64,000 bases of DNA from Pseudomonas versuta (GTDB lineage: Bacteria > Pseudomonadota > Gammaproteobacteria > Pseudomonadales > Pseudomonadaceae), in the NCBI RefSeq assembly GCF_001294575.1, contig NZ_CP012676.1, forward strand, positions 3,424,001 through 3,488,000. Direction: 5' to 3'. The translations under genes and the position numbers were made by a program. Below, one piece after another: positions 36,028-48,516 of this stretch. The notes under the pieces are model-generated. The model did no database searches and was not told the DNA's origin. It saw nothing but the letters and a program-made list of their open reading frames with translations. The first letter of the stretch is position 1; the number at the start of each line of letters is the position of its first letter.

Positions 36028-37125
36028 ATGTCCGAGAACAATATCCTCACGCCCCAAGGCTGGGTCCGCGGCCGCCTGCTGCACGAGAACGGCAAGGTCC
36101 TGAGCATCGAAGGCACCCCGTGCGATCCGGCGGATAACGATTTGCCCTACTTGCTGCCCGGCTTTATCGACTTGCATGTGCACGGCGGAGGCGGCAAAGA
36201 CATCATGCAAGGCGCCCCGGCCTTCGAAACCATCACCCGCACCCACTTGCGCTTCGGCACCACGGCCTTGCTGGCCACGACCATGACCGCACCGAATCAC
36301 GATATCAGCCGTGTGCTCGGTGCCCTCGGAGAGTTTTGCCAGCAACGCCTTACCGGCTGCGCCCGGGTACTCGGGGTGCATCTCGAAGGTCCGTTCATCA
36401 ACCCCGGCAAGCTCGGCGCACAACCCAACTTCGCGCACACCGCGCTGATGGCCGAAGTCGAGGATTACCTGAGTCTGGCGCCGATCAAGGTCATCACCAT
36501 TGCGCCTGAAATCGCCGGCCACATCGAATTGATCGGTGCGCTCAGCGCCCGGGGCATTCGCATGCAATTGGGGCATACCCTGGGCAGTTATGAAGAAGGC
36601 GTGGCTGCACTGGATGCCGGTGCCACCAGTTTTACCCATTTGTATAACGCCATGAGCCCGCTGCATCACCGCGAGCCCGGCATTCTGGGCGCAGCCCTGG
36701 CCCATGCCCGCTTTGCCGAACTCATCCCCGACTTGCTCCACGTGCATCCCGGCGCGATCCGCGCCGCCTTGCGCGCCATTCCCTGCCTGTACTGCGTCAC
36801 CGATTCCACCGCAGCCACCGGCATGCCCGATGGCGAATACCAATTGGGCAGCCACACCGTCACCAAATGCCTGGGCGGTGTACGCCTGGCCGACGGCACC
36901 CTGGCAGGCAGCACGCTGACCATGGATCAGGCCCTGCGCAACCTGGTGAAAATCGGCCTGCCACTGGCCGAAGCCTCGCAACGCCTGTCGCAATACCCGG
37001 CGGACTACCTCGGCATTACAGAACGCGGGCGCTTGCAGCCCGGTAGCTGGGCCGATTGCGTGCGCCTGGATCGCTCATTGAATCTCACCGCTGTCATGGT
37101 CGAAGGGGAAGCACTTGTCTTTTAA
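36028..37125 (+). CDS. nagA: N-acetylglucosamine-6-phosphate deacetylase
   Basis: Removes acetate from GlcNAc-6-phosphate, giving glucosamine-6-phosphate. The 365-aa amidohydrolase has the metal motif LPGFIDLHVHGGGGKD, the acidic ligand in GVHLEGPFINPGKLGA, GATSFTHLYNAMSPL, and the catalytic Asp in YCVTDSTAATG. GGAGG lies about 7 bases before ATG 36028. Its last 11 bases overlap the next gene. Confidence 0.94.
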   Translation: MSENNILTPQGWVRGRLLHENGKVLSIEGTPCDPADNDLPYLLPGFIDLHVHGGGGKDIMQGAPAFETITRTHLRFGTTALLATTMTAPNHDISRVLGALGEFCQQRLTGCARVLGVHLEGPFINPGKLGAQPNFAHTALMAEVEDYLSLAPIKVITIAPEIAGHIELIGALSARGIRMQLGHTLGSYEEGVAALDAGATSFTHLYNAMSPLHHREPGILGAALAHARFAELIPDLLHVHPGAIRAALRAIPCLYCVTDSTAATGMPDGEYQLGSHTVTKCLGGVRLADGTLAGSTLTMDQALRNLVKIGLPLAEASQRLSQYPADYLGITERGRLQPGSWADCVRLDRSLNLTAVMVEGEALVF

Positions 37126-38149
37126 CAAGCCGTCCAAAATGCTGGAAGAGGCCCGGTCCGCGAGCGAAGCGGTCGAACGTCAATTGTTCAACCTCGAGTC
37201 GCGCCTGATCGACCTCGCCCGTGACCTGCGGGCCAGCCCGCCCGACGTGGCCATGACCCTCGCCCGCGGCAGTTCTGACCATGCTGCAAGTTACTTCGCC
37301 TACCTGACCATGCAGCATGTGGGCGTGCCCGTAGCATCGTTGCCGATGTCCGTGGTGACGTTGCGCCAGTCGCCGCTGCGAGTGAAGGGGCAGGCAGTAT
37401 TTGCCTTTTCCCAGTCCGGCCAGAGCCCCGACATCATCGACAGCCTGAGCCTGCTGCGCGAACGCGGCGCGGTCAGTGTCGCGCTGGTCAATGCCGAAAA
37501 CACACCGCTTGAAGCCGCCAGCGCCTACACCCTGCCCCTGTGTGCCGGCCCAGAACTCAGCGTAGCCGCCACTAAAAGCTTTATCGCCACCTTGAGCGCC
37601 AGTGCCCGCCTGGTGGCGCACTGGGCCAACGATAAAGCCCTGCTCGAAGCTGGCCACCTGCTGCCCGCCGGCTTGCGCGATGCCTGTACCCAGGACTGGA
37701 CCAAAGCCATCGAGACCCTGCGTGATGCCCAGCAACTACTGGTGATCGGCCGCGGCGCAGGCTTTGCCATCGCCCAGGAGGCTGCGCTCAAATTCAAGGA
37801 AACGTCGACCCTGCAGGCCGAAGCCTTCAGCAGTGCCGAAGTGCGCCACGGGCCGATGGCCTTGATAGAAGAAAACTACCCGCTGCTGATTTTCGCCCCA
37901 CGGGGTGTGGAGCAGGCAGGCTTGCTGACCCTGGCCCGAGACATGCGCCAGCGCGGCGCCCGGGTGCTGCTGGCGGCCCCCGATGATGTGGCCGAACGTG
38001 ACCTGACCCTGAGCCAGGCAGCGCACCCGGACCTGGACCCGATTCTTGCCATTCAGAGTTTCTACGTGATGGCCGCTGGTCTGGCCCGGGCCCGAGGTCT
38101 GGACCCGGATCAGCCGCGCTTCCTGAGCAAAGTGACCCGTACCCACTAA
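37115..38149 (+). CDS. SIS-domain glucosamine-6-phosphate deaminase-like enzyme (GlmS-isomerase type)
   Basis: A 344-aa protein with two SIS domains and no glutaminase domain, like the isomerase half of GlmS. In this cluster it most likely converts glucosamine-6-phosphate to fructose-6-phosphate and ammonia in place of classic NagB. Visible parts are LARGSSDHAASYFAYL, FAFSQSGQSPDIIDSL, LSVAATKSFIATLSA and SSAEVRHGPMALIEE. The start is TTG 37115, preceded by GGGGAAG and overlapping nagA by 11 bases; ATG 37139 is an alternative. Confidence 0.88.
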   Translation: MSFNKPSKMLEEARSASEAVERQLFNLESRLIDLARDLRASPPDVAMTLARGSSDHAASYFAYLTMQHVGVPVASLPMSVVTLRQSPLRVKGQAVFAFSQSGQSPDIIDSLSLLRERGAVSVALVNAENTPLEAASAYTLPLCAGPELSVAATKSFIATLSASARLVAHWANDKALLEAGHLLPAGLRDACTQDWTKAIETLRDAQQLLVIGRGAGFAIAQEAALKFKETSTLQAEAFSSAEVRHGPMALIEENYPLLIFAPRGVEQAGLLTLARDMRQRGARVLLAAPDDVAERDLTLSQAAHPDLDPILAIQSFYVMAAGLARARGLDPDQPRFLSKVTRTH

Positions 38150-38185
38150 GTTGTCCTCCCCCGCAGGTTTAATGAGTATCGCGCC

Positions 38186-40702
38186 ATGCACAACAATAAA
38201 ATGCTCACCCTCAGTGCGCCGCTCAGCGGGCCGGTCATCAAACTCGCCCAGGTGCCGGACGAAGTCTTTTCCAGCGGCGTGATGGGCGACGGGATTGCCA
38301 TCGACCCACTGAACGACTGTTTGTATGCGCCCTGTGACGGGGTGATCGTGCACGTCGCCAAGACCGCCCATGCCCTGACCCTGCGTGCCGATAATGGCGC
38401 CGAGGTGCTGTTGCATGTGGGTCTGGACACCTTTGACCTGCAGGGTGAAGGTTTTCAACTGCTGGTGGAAAACGGCGCGCAAGTCAGTAACGGGCAACCC
38501 TTGCTGCGCTTCGACCCCGATTACATCGCGCAACGCTGCACCAGCCTGATCAGCCTGCTGGTACTGACCAATGGCGACCTGTTCGAGCTGCAATTGCTGG
38601 AACAGGACACCGCCGAGGCCGGAACGCCGCTGCTGCAGGTCGCTGCGCGCCAGGTAGAGGCCGTCGTTACAGCAACCGGCGACCCGGGACAGCAAGCCCT
38701 GGGCAGCGTGCGCATCACTCACCATGGCGGGTTGCATGCACGCCCGGCCGCGCTGATCCGACAGACCGCACTGGGTTTCAAGAGCAGTTGCCGGCTGCAC
38801 ATCGGCGCCAATTCGGCTCCGTGCCAGAGCATTGTCCGGCTGCTGGCTCTGGGCATCAGCGAGAACGATGAAGTTCACGTCAGCTGTAACGGCGAGGATG
38901 CCGACGCCGCGCTGCAGGCCATTTTGGCGGTGCTGGGCAAAACACACGTCAGACCCTCCCCTGCCCCGGTGCAAGCCGCACCGGCGCCGGTTCGTCCCGC
39001 GAATAAACCGGGTCAGTTAAGCGGGGTCTGCGCGGCGCCCGGTCTGGCCAGCGGCCCGCTGTATTTTTTAAGCACCGTGCAACTGCCTCCCGACCTTGGC
39101 AATCACGTCCCCGAGCAGCAAATGCAGGCGCTGCATTCGGCGCTGGAGCAGGTACGCGCCGAAATCCGCCTGACCCTGATCCAGGCCCGGGCTCAAGGCA
39201 ACCTCGACGAAGAAGCCATTTTCGATACTCACCTGGCATTGCTCGAAGACAGCGAGCTGCTGCAGGCCAGCCACGGCGTCATTGCCCAGGGCCGGAGCGC
39301 GGCCCATGCCTGGAGTGCCGCGATCGAGCAGCAGTGCGCGATTCTGCAACAACTGGGCAATACCCTGCTGGCTGAACGCTCCAACGATTTGCGTGACCTG
39401 CAACAACGGGTCCTCAGAGCGTTACTGGGTGAGCGTGCGCAGTGCCAGTTACCCCCGGGGGCCATTGTTGCCGCACACGAACTGACGCCTTCCGATCTGT
39501 TGATGCTCAGCGCGCAGAACGTTGCCGGCTTGTGCATGGCCGCAGGCGGGGCCACGTCCCATGTCGCCATTCTGGCCCGGGGTAAAGGCCTGCCTTGCCT
39601 GGTAGCCCTCGGTTGCGAGCTGCTGGCGTTGCCGGCCGGACAGCAGGTGATTCTCGACGCCGACAACGCGTGCCTGGAACTGACACCCGCCGCCGGGCGC
39701 ATCGAACAAGTTCAGCAAAGCATTCTCACCCGCCAGCAACGCTTTGCCCGGCAACAGCTGCAGGCCCATGAACCGGCAGTGACCGGCGACGGGCAGCAGA
39801 TCGAGATTGCCGCCAATGTGGCCTCCAGCCACGAAGCCGCCAGCGCCCATGCCCATGGCGCGGATGGCGTGGGGTTGCTGCGCACCGAGTTTCTGTTTGT
39901 CGAACGCACCACTGCGCCCAATGAACAGGAGCAGATTGCGGCCTACCAGGGTGTCGTCGATGCGATGGGCGACAAGCCGGTGATCATTCGCACCATTGAT
40001 GTGGGCGGCGACAAACAACTCGATTATCTGCCGCTGCCCGCCGAAGCCAATCCGGTACTGGGTCTGCGCGGCATCCGCCTGGCGCAATTGCACCCGCAGA
40101 TCCTTGACCGGCAACTGCGCGCCCTGCTGCAGGTCAGCCCGGTGCAGCGTTGCCGCATTCTGTTGCCAATGATCACCGAGGTCGACGAGTTGCTGCATAT
40201 CCGCAGCCGCCTGGACGCCTTGCGCGTTGAACTGGGCCTGAGCCGGCGCCCGGAACTGGGGGTGATGATCGAAGTGCCGGCTGCGGCCCTGATGGCTGAG
40301 CAATTGGCCGAGCATGCGGACTTTCTGTCCATCGGCACCAACGACCTGTCGCAGTACACCCTGGCCATGGACCGCGATCACGCGGGGCTGGCGTCACGGG
40401 TCGACGCCCTGCATCCGGCGCTGCTGCGCCTGATCGCCCATACCTGTGCCGGTGCAGCAAAGCATGGGCGCTGGGTGGGCGTGTGCGGTGCGCTGGCCAG
40501 CGACCCTTTGGCCACACCGGTGCTGATCGGGCTGGGGGTTCGCGAGCTGTCAGTCAGCCCGCTGCAAATCGGCGAAATCAAGGCCCGGGTCCGGGAGCTT
40601 GATGCCGGGATGTGTCAAACACTGAGCCAGAAGCTGTTGAACATGAGTAATGCCAGATCTGTACGTGAGGCCTGTCATCAGTACTGGCCACTTTGCGACT
40701 GA
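38186..40702 (+). CDS. nagF: Multidomain PTS phosphotransferase EIIA-HPr-EI for GlcNAc
   Basis: An 838-aa fusion that carries phosphate from PEP to the GlcNAc permease NagE. The domains in order are a glucose-type EIIA with His77 (EVLLHVGLDTFDL), HPr with His184 (GGLHARPAALI) and Enzyme I with His459 (AAGGATSHVAILARGKG), ending in the PEP-binding barrel (SIGTNDLSQYTLAMDRDH). An Ala/Pro linker (about 255-275) joins HPr and EI. ATG 38186. The gene is 36 bases after the SIS enzyme and 31 before nagE. Confidence 0.95.
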   Translation: MHNNKMLTLSAPLSGPVIKLAQVPDEVFSSGVMGDGIAIDPLNDCLYAPCDGVIVHVAKTAHALTLRADNGAEVLLHVGLDTFDLQGEGFQLLVENGAQVSNGQPLLRFDPDYIAQRCTSLISLLVLTNGDLFELQLLEQDTAEAGTPLLQVAARQVEAVVTATGDPGQQALGSVRITHHGGLHARPAALIRQTALGFKSSCRLHIGANSAPCQSIVRLLALGISENDEVHVSCNGEDADAALQAILAVLGKTHVRPSPAPVQAAPAPVRPANKPGQLSGVCAAPGLASGPLYFLSTVQLPPDLGNHVPEQQMQALHSALEQVRAEIRLTLIQARAQGNLDEEAIFDTHLALLEDSELLQASHGVIAQGRSAAHAWSAAIEQQCAILQQLGNTLLAERSNDLRDLQQRVLRALLGERAQCQLPPGAIVAAHELTPSDLLMLSAQNVAGLCMAAGGATSHVAILARGKGLPCLVALGCELLALPAGQQVILDADNACLELTPAAGRIEQVQQSILTRQQRFARQQLQAHEPAVTGDGQQIEIAANVASSHEAASAHAHGADGVGLLRTEFLFVERTTAPNEQEQIAAYQGVVDAMGDKPVIIRTIDVGGDKQLDYLPLPAEANPVLGLRGIRLAQLHPQILDRQLRALLQVSPVQRCRILLPMITEVDELLHIRSRLDALRVELGLSRRPELGVMIEVPAAALMAEQLAEHADFLSIGTNDLSQYTLAMDRDHAGLASRVDALHPALLRLIAHTCAGAAKHGRWVGVCGALASDPLATPVLIGLGVRELSVSPLQIGEIKARVRELDAGMCQTLSQKLLNMSNARSVREACHQYWPLCD

Positions 40703-40733
40703 CAACAACAAAAACAACGACGGAGAATCTCTC

Positions 40734-42437
40734 ATGTATCAATACTTCATCGAAGGTCTGCAACGGCTTGGCCGGGCGTTGATGCTGCCGATTGCGATTT
40801 TGCCCATTGCCGGGCTGCTGCTGCGCCTGGGCGACACCGACTTGCTCAACATCGCAATCATCCACGATGCCGGCAACACGATTTTCGCCAACCTGGCGCT
40901 GATCTTCGCCATCGGCATTGCCGTGGGTTTTGCCCGCGATAACAACGGCACCGCAGGCCTGGCCGGGGCGATCGGTTATCTGGTGCTGATCTCGACCCTC
41001 AAGGCGCTCGACCCCCATATCAACATGGGCATGCTCGCCGGGATTGTCAGCGGCCTGATGGCCGGAGCGCTGTACAACCGCTTCAAGGACATCAAGCTGC
41101 CGGAATACCTGGCGTTCTTTGGCGGGCGGCGTTTTGTGCCGATCGTCACCGGGTTTGCGGCCGTAGCCCTGGGCGCCCTGTTCGGCCTGATCTGGCCACC
41201 GATTCAAGAAGGCATCAACAGCCTGGGCGTATTGCTGCTCGAAAGCGGCAGCCTGGGGGCATTCATTTTCGGCGTGCTTAACCGCATCCTGATCGTTACC
41301 GGGCTGCACCATATCCTTAACAACATGGCGTGGTTCGTGTTCGGCAGCTTCACCACCGACACCGGTCAAGTGGTGACCGGCGACCTCACCCGTTACTTCG
41401 CCGGTGATCCCAACGGCGGGCAATTCATGACCGGCATGTTCCCGGTGATGATGTTTGGCCTGCCGGCGGCGTGCCTGGCGATGTACCGCAACGCATTGCC
41501 GGAGCGGCGCAAACTGATGGGCGGGATTTTCCTGTCACTGGCGCTGACCGCGTTTTTGACCGGTGTCACCGAACCCATCGAATTTGCTTTCATGTTCCTC
41601 GCGCCCTTCCTCTATTTGTTGCATGCGTTGCTGACCGGGCTGTCGATGGCCATCACCAACCTGCTGGATATCCATTTGGGCTTCACCTTTTCCGGTGGTG
41701 CCATCGACATGTTGCTGGGCTGGGGCAAGTCCACCAATGGCTGGATGATCTTTCCCGTCGGGCTCGCCTACTTCGTCATTTATTACCTGGTGTTTGATTA
41801 CTGCATCCGCCGCTTCAAACTCAAAACCCCGGGCCGAGAAGACAACCCGGTGACTGAAACCGCCGACCTCACCGAGAACCAGCGAGCCAACGGCTACATC
41901 CAGGCGTTGGGTGGTGCGGCCAATCTGATTACCGTCGGTGCCTGCACCACACGCTTGCGCCTGGAGCTGGCCGATCGCAGCAAGGCCCAGGACAACGAGC
42001 TCAAGGCGCTGGGCGCCATGGGCGTGATGCGACCGGGGCGTGCGGGCAGTCTGCAAGTGGTGGTCGGGCCAATGGCCGACAGCATCGCCGACGAGATCCG
42101 TTTAGCTTTGTCACAGGGCAACCACTCGACCTCCGCCAGTCAGGCGCACGTTTGTGCGGAGCAACCGACGCAAGAAGTCGAGCCCGAAGCCGCCAGAAAA
42201 TGGCTGGGCGCGCTGGGAGGCAGCAGTAATGTGTTGCATGTGGAGTGCGTAGCGCTCACCCGCTTGCGAATCAAGCTTGGAGACGAACGTTCATTGTCAG
42301 AGAGTCAGCTCAAGGCATTGGGCAGCCAGGGCATCAGCCGGCACGCCGATGGCGTTTGGCATGTATTGGTGGGCGCGCAGGCGCAGGGATTGAGTGAGGC
42401 GTTGGGGCGCTTGATCAGGCCAGATCACGCACGCTAA
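40734..42437 (+). CDS. nagE: GlcNAc PTS permease EIICB with a second, degenerate EIIB
   Basis: Imports N-acetylglucosamine and phosphorylates it on entry. The 567 aa hold an EIIC membrane domain (about 1-365, with ILIVTGLHHILNNMAWF and GVTEPIEFAFMFLAPFLYLL) and an EIIB domain with the phospho-Cys404 (VGACTTRLRLEL). A second EIIB-like domain (about 487-563) has Ala507 where the catalytic Cys belongs (VECVALTRLRIKL). The EIIA function comes from NagF. ATG 40734 follows CGGAGA. Confidence 0.93.
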   Translation: MYQYFIEGLQRLGRALMLPIAILPIAGLLLRLGDTDLLNIAIIHDAGNTIFANLALIFAIGIAVGFARDNNGTAGLAGAIGYLVLISTLKALDPHINMGMLAGIVSGLMAGALYNRFKDIKLPEYLAFFGGRRFVPIVTGFAAVALGALFGLIWPPIQEGINSLGVLLLESGSLGAFIFGVLNRILIVTGLHHILNNMAWFVFGSFTTDTGQVVTGDLTRYFAGDPNGGQFMTGMFPVMMFGLPAACLAMYRNALPERRKLMGGIFLSLALTAFLTGVTEPIEFAFMFLAPFLYLLHALLTGLSMAITNLLDIHLGFTFSGGAIDMLLGWGKSTNGWMIFPVGLAYFVIYYLVFDYCIRRFKLKTPGREDNPVTETADLTENQRANGYIQALGGAANLITVGACTTRLRLELADRSKAQDNELKALGAMGVMRPGRAGSLQVVVGPMADSIADEIRLALSQGNHSTSASQAHVCAEQPTQEVEPEAARKWLGALGGSSNVLHVECVALTRLRIKLGDERSLSESQLKALGSQGISRHADGVWHVLVGAQAQGLSEALGRLIRPDHAR

Positions 42438-42442
42438 AACAA

Positions 42443-42532
42443 CTGCAGGAGCGAGCTGGCCCGGCGATGGCGTCAATGGGATCTCTCAGAGAGCTCTGCA
42501 TTGTTTGCATCGCGAGGCCAGCTCGCTCCTGC
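42443..42532 (+). repeat. REP pair downstream of nagE
   Basis: CTGCAGGAGCGAGCTGG (42443-42459) faces CCAGCTCGCTCCTGCG (42518-42533). An inner stem is near TCTCAGAGAGCTCTGCA. It lies between the converging ends of nagE and yqfO and can end both transcripts. Confidence 0.8.
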
Positions 42533-42541
42533 GAGTTGGTG

Positions 42542-42853
42542 TTACAAATCCGCCAGACGCCACACTTCATAAGCAGGCGTTTCATAGGGGTGGCTGTGCT
42601 TGAGCGCAGCCACCACCCCATGAATCAGATCATCGGCAACGACCAGCTCAACCTTCCATTCCCCAACGTATTCGACCTGGCCGGTTTGCCCGATAAACGG
42701 CTGACTGCCGTCCAGCGCGCGAAACTGGCCCTGGCCCAATACCTGCCAGGCGCAGTGGTCATAGTTACCGATCCGTCCGCCACCGGCAGCGAATACAGCA
42801 TCCTTGACCACTTCGACGTGGCTTGGGGGTACGAAGAAGCTGAGCTTGTACAT
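42542..42853 (-). CDS. YqfO family protein (NIF3-insert-like)
   Basis: A 103-aa protein like the middle domain of YqfO/NIF3 proteins, with a CutA-type fold; function unknown. It begins MYKLSFFVPPSHVEVVKDAV, continues AAGGGRIGNYDHCAWQVLG and ends ALKHSHPYETPAYEVWRL. ATG 42853 is four bases after the purL stop, so it is in the purL transcript. The in-frame GTG/ATG extension to 42907 lies inside purL. Confidence 0.87.
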   Translation of the reverse strand: MYKLSFFVPPSHVEVVKDAVFAAGGGRIGNYDHCAWQVLGQGQFRALDGSQPFIGQTGQVEYVGEWKVELVVADDLIHGVVAALKHSHPYETPAYEVWRLADL

Positions 42854-42857
42854 GCCC

Positions 42858-45800
42858 TTAGTCGACCCATACACGAGCGTTACGGAACATGCGCAACCAA
42901 GGCGCATCTTCGTTCCACTCTTCAGGACGCCATGAGTTCTGCACGGCGCGGAAGACCCGCTCCGGGTGCGGCATCATGATAGTCACGCGGCCGTCACGGC
43001 TGGTGAGACCGGTAATCCCGCGCGGCGAGCCGTTCGGGTTGGCCGGGTAGCTCTCGGTAACCTTGCCGTGGTTGTCAACGAAGCGCAGTGCCACGCAACC
43101 CGACAGATCGGCTTGCAACAGGGCTTCGGGGCTGGCGAACTCGGCATGACCTTCACCGTGGGCGATGGCGATTGGCATGCGCGAACCGGCCATGCCCTGC
43201 AGGAAGATCGAATTCGACTCCTGCACTTGAACCATCGCCACACGGGCTTCGAACTGCTCGGAACGGTTACGCACAAAGTGCGGCCAGAGCTCGCTGCCCG
43301 GTACCAGTTCGCTGAGGTTGGACATCATCTGGCAACCGTTGCAAACACCCAGGGTGAAGCTGTCGCTACGCTCGAAGAAGCCCTGGAACGCATCACGTGC
43401 ACGGGCGTTGAACAGGGCCGACTTGGCCCAGCCTTCACCGGCACCCAGTACGTCGCCGTAGGAGAAGCCGCCGCACGCAACCATGCCCTTGAAGTCGTTC
43501 AGGTCGACACGACCGGCCAGGATGTCGCTCATGTGCACATCGACCGCGTTGAACCCGGCACGGTCAAACGCCGCCGCCATTTCAACCTGACCGTTGACGC
43601 CCTGCTCGCGCAGTACGGCAACCTGTGGGCGAATGCCTTTCTTGATGTATGGCGCGCTGATGTTGGCGTTGACATCAAAGCTCAGCTGAACGCTCAGGCC
43701 CGGATTGTCTTCTTCCAGCAGCACGTCGAACTCTTGCTGGGCGCAGTCTGCGTTGTCACGCATACGCTGGATCTGGAAGCTGGTTTCAGCCCACTGACGT
43801 TGCAGCAGAGGACGCTGACCGGCGAAAACAGTCTCGCCATTGAAGGTGATCGTCACGTCTTCGCAGTTGCGCGGCTGACCAATCACCGACACGCATTCGC
43901 CCAGACCGGCCGCGCTGAACTGTGCGAGCACGTCAGCGGTAGCGTCCTGACGCACCTGAACCACCGCACCCAACTCTTCGTTGAACAGGATCGCAGGAAT
44001 GTCGGCAGCGGTTTCAGCCAGGCCGTCGAGTGCCAGGTTGACACCGCAGTGACCGGCAAACGCCATTTCCATCACGCTGGTCAGCAGACCACCGTCGGAA
44101 CGGTCGTGGTAAGCCAGCAAATGGCCGTCGGCATTCAAGCCCTGGATCACGGCGAAGAAGGCTTTGAGGTCTTCTGCGTCATCCACGTCAGGCGCATGAC
44201 GGCCAAGCTTGCCGTAGGTCTGGGCCAGGATCGAGGCGCCCATGCGGTTCTGGCCACGGCCCAGGTCGATCAGAATCAGATCGGTCAGGCCCTTGTCCAT
44301 GCGCAGCACCGGAGTCATGGTCTGGCGAACATCGAGCACCGGAGCAAAGCCGGTCACTACCAGCGACAGCGGCGAGGTAACGGTCTTGTCAGTGCCATCT
44401 TCGTTCCAGCGGGTTTGCATCGACATCGAGTCTTTGCCCACCGGAATGGTGATGCCCAGTTCAGGACACAACTCCATGCCGACCGCTTTCACGGTGTCAT
44501 ACAGACGGGCGTCTTCGCCGGGGTGACCCGCAGCCGACATCCAGTTGGCCGACAGTTTGATGTCGCTGATTTTACCGATACGCGAAGCCGCGATGTTGGT
44601 CAGGGTTTCGCCGATTGCCATACGGCCCGATGCCGGAGCATCCAGCAGTGCCAGCGGGGTACGCTCGCCCATGGCCATGGCTTCACCGGTGTACACGTCA
44701 AAGCTGGTGGCGGTAACCGCAACGTCGGCTACCGGCACTTGCCACGGACCTACCATCTGATCACGCGCAACCAGGCCGGTAATGGTCCGGTCGCCGATGG
44801 TGATCAGGAAGCTTTTGCTGGCCACGGCCGGGTGATGCAGGACGCGCTCGACACACTCGCCGATGTCCAGCGTGGACGGATCGAAGTCATCGCCCATTTC
44901 GGCTTCACGGACCGCCGAACGGTGCATGCGCGGAGCCTTGCCCAGCAACACTTCCAGTGGCATGTCCACCGGGTTGTTGCCGAAGTGGCTATCGGTGACG
45001 GTCAGCTGCGGTTCGGCAGTGGCTTCGCCAACCACGGCAAACGGGCAACGCTCGCGTTCGCAGATCGCCTTGAAACGCTCGAAATCAGCAACGCCCACCG
45101 CCATTACATAGCGTTCCTGGGATTCGTTGCTCCAGATCTCGTGCGGGGCCATACCCGGCTCGTCGTTTGGAATATTGCGCAGTTCGAAACGACCGCCACG
45201 CTCACCATCGTTGACCAGCTCGGGGAAGGCGTTGGACAGACCACCGGCGCCGACGTCATGGATGAAGCTGATCGGGTTTTTGTCACCCAGCTGCCAGCAA
45301 CGGTCGATGACTTCCTGGCAACGGCGTTCCATTTCCGGGTTTTCGCGCTGCACCGAAGCGAAGTCCAGGTCAGCCGAGCTCGCACCGGTCGCCATGGAGG
45401 AAGCGGCACCGCCACCCAGACCGATGAGCATCGCCGGGCCGCCCAGCACGATCAGCTTGGAGCCAACGGTAATTTCGGCTTTCTGTACGTGTTCGGCGCG
45501 GATGTTGCCCATGCCGCCGGCCAACATGATTGGCTTGTGGTAACCGCGCACTTCTTCACCACGGGGAGTCGTGATCGACTGCTCGAAGGTACGGAAGTAA
45601 CCGGTCAGGGCCGGACGGCCGAATTCGTTGTTGAACGCGGCGCCGCCCAGCGGGCCTTCGATCATGATGTCCAGCGCGGTAACGATGCGCTCGGGCTTGC
45701 CGTACGGCACTTCCCACGGCTGTTCAAAGCCAGGGATCTGCAGGTTGGACACGGTGAAACCGGTCAGGCCGGCCTTCGGCTTGGCGCCACGGCCGGTAGC

Positions 45801-46754
45801 GCCTTCGTCACGGATCTCGCCACCGGAACCGGTCGCCGCACCCGGGAACGGAGCAATGGCGGTCGGGTGGTTGTGGGTCTCAACCTTCATCAGGATGTGT
45901 ACCGGCTCCTGTACCGCGCCGTACTGGCGGGTTTCAGGGTCCGGGAAGAAACGCCCTGCCACGCTGCCGACGATGACCGAAGCGTTGTCCTTGTAGGCCG
46001 ACAACACGCCTTCGCTGTGCATCACGTAGGTGTTCTTGATCATGCCAAACAGGCTTTTATCCTGGCTCTGGCCGTCGATGTCCCAGCTGGCGTTGAAGAT
46101 TTTGTGACGGCAATGCTCGGAGTTGGCCTGGGCGAACATCATCAGTTCGATGTCGTGCGGGTTGCGACCCAGGCCGTTGAACGCATTGACCAGGTAGTCG
46201 ATTTCGTCTTCGGCCAGTGCCAGACCCAGCTCGACGTTGGCTTTTTCCAGCGCGGCGCGACCGCCGCCCAGCACGTCGATGGCCGTCAGCGGCTTGGGCT
46301 CGGCATGGCTGAACAGGCCGGCAGCCTGTTCAAGGTTGCCCAGCACGATTTGCGTCATGCGATCATGCAATGCAGCGGCAATCAGTTCGGCATCAGCGTC
46401 GCTGAACTGACCGGCCACATAGAACGCAATGCCACGTTCCAGGCGCTGGACTTTAGCCAGGCCACAGTTACGGGCAATGTCGCTGGCCTTACTCGACCAA
46501 GGGGAAATGGTGCCAAACCGCGGCAACACCAGGAACAGTCGGCCACTGGGCTCTTGGACCGGCACACTTGGGCCGTACTTCAAGAGACGAGCCAGGACCT
46601 GCAGTTCATCGCTGGTCAACTCACCGGTCACATCGGCGAAGTGGGCGAATTCAGCATACAAACCAGTGACAGCCGGAACCTTGAGGCTCAGTTGTGCAAG
46701 GAGTTTGCTGTGGCGAAAGGCAGAAAGGGCAGGAGCGCCGCGCAGGATCAACAT
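42858..46754 (-). CDS. purL: FGAM synthase (phosphoribosylformylglycinamidine synthase)
   Basis: Converts FGAR and glutamine to FGAM in purine synthesis. The 1298 aa are the single-chain proteobacterial form: N-terminal domain, linker, two AIRS-like halves (including [22 protein letters not shown] block read as [15 protein letters not shown]) and a C-terminal class I glutamine amidotransferase with the catalytic Cys in [10 protein letters not shown] and His in [15 protein letters not shown] 46754 gives [13 protein letters not shown] and the known length; the frame to 46847 is an upstream extension. The yqfO gene follows at four bases. Confidence 0.97.
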   Translation of the reverse strand: MLILRGAPALSAFRHSKLLAQLSLKVPAVTGLYAEFAHFADVTGELTSDELQVLARLLKYGPSVPVQEPSGRLFLVLPRFGTISPWSSKASDIARNCGLAKVQRLERGIAFYVAGQFSDADAELIAAALHDRMTQIVLGNLEQAAGLFSHAEPKPLTAIDVLGGGRAALEKANVELGLALAEDEIDYLVNAFNGLGRNPHDIELMMFAQANSEHCRHKIFNASWDIDGQSQDKSLFGMIKNTYVMHSEGVLSAYKDNASVIVGSVAGRFFPDPETRQYGAVQEPVHILMKVETHNHPTAIAPFPGAATGSGGEIRDEGATGRGAKPKAGLTGFTVSNLQIPGFEQPWEVPYGKPERIVTALDIMIEGPLGGAAFNNEFGRPALTGYFRTFEQSITTPRGEEVRGYHKPIMLAGGMGNIRAEHVQKAEITVGSKLIVLGGPAMLIGLGGGAASSMATGASSADLDFASVQRENPEMERRCQEVIDRCWQLGDKNPISFIHDVGAGGLSNAFPELVNDGERGGRFELRNIPNDEPGMAPHEIWSNESQERYVMAVGVADFERFKAICERERCPFAVVGEATAEPQLTVTDSHFGNNPVDMPLEVLLGKAPRMHRSAVREAEMGDDFDPSTLDIGECVERVLHHPAVASKSFLITIGDRTITGLVARDQMVGPWQVPVADVAVTATSFDVYTGEAMAMGERTPLALLDAPASGRMAIGETLTNIAASRIGKISDIKLSANWMSAAGHPGEDARLYDTVKAVGMELCPELGITIPVGKDSMSMQTRWNEDGTDKTVTSPLSLVVTGFAPVLDVRQTMTPVLRMDKGLTDLILIDLGRGQNRMGASILAQTYGKLGRHAPDVDDAEDLKAFFAVIQGLNADGHLLAYHDRSDGGLLTSVMEMAFAGHCGVNLALDGLAETAADIPAILFNEELGAVVQVRQDATADVLAQFSAAGLGECVSVIGQPRNCEDVTITFNGETVFAGQRPLLQRQWAETSFQIQRMRDNADCAQQEFDVLLEEDNPGLSVQLSFDVNANISAPYIKKGIRPQVAVLREQGVNGQVEMAAAFDRAGFNAVDVHMSDILAGRVDLNDFKGMVACGGFSYGDVLGAGEGWAKSALFNARARDAFQGFFERSDSFTLGVCNGCQMMSNLSELVPGSELWPHFVRNRSEQFEARVAMVQVQESNSIFLQGMAGSRMPIAIAHGEGHAEFASPEALLQADLSGCVALRFVDNHGKVTESYPANPNGSPRGITGLTSRDGRVTIMMPHPERVFRAVQNSWRPEEWNEDAPWLRMFRNARVWVD

Positions 46755-46994
46755 CTTCGGGACAGCCTCGGGAGGGGTATGCTTTGAGGCCCGGCATTCT
46801 AGCCTAAACCATCGCTGACGGCACCCGAAACGGCACACCTGAAGCAAGCCAAAGCCGGTTAACCGACCAAAGCCTTATTCTTTATGGCTATCAGAGCTTT
46901 TGTGGATGGGCGGTCATGATCTTTAAACCACCTCTAATGCCCCATTCCATAAGGGTTTGGCCGTTTTTGGCAGTTGTTATCAGAATGACCGTAA

Positions 46995-48497
<1,503 letters not shown>

Positions 48498-48516
48498 AGC
48501 AGTACCGCCAAACCCC

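Noticed and set aside
37736..38974. Long minus-strand frame opposite the SIS gene and nagF
   Set aside because: Crosses two real genes on the other strand and has a Gln/His/Gly-rich composition typical of shadows.
42966..46787. Very long open frame (over 1200 codons) on the plus strand opposite purL
   Set aside because: It is antisense to a complete PurL with all motifs; long antisense frames are common in GC-rich coding DNA, and its translation shows no domain.
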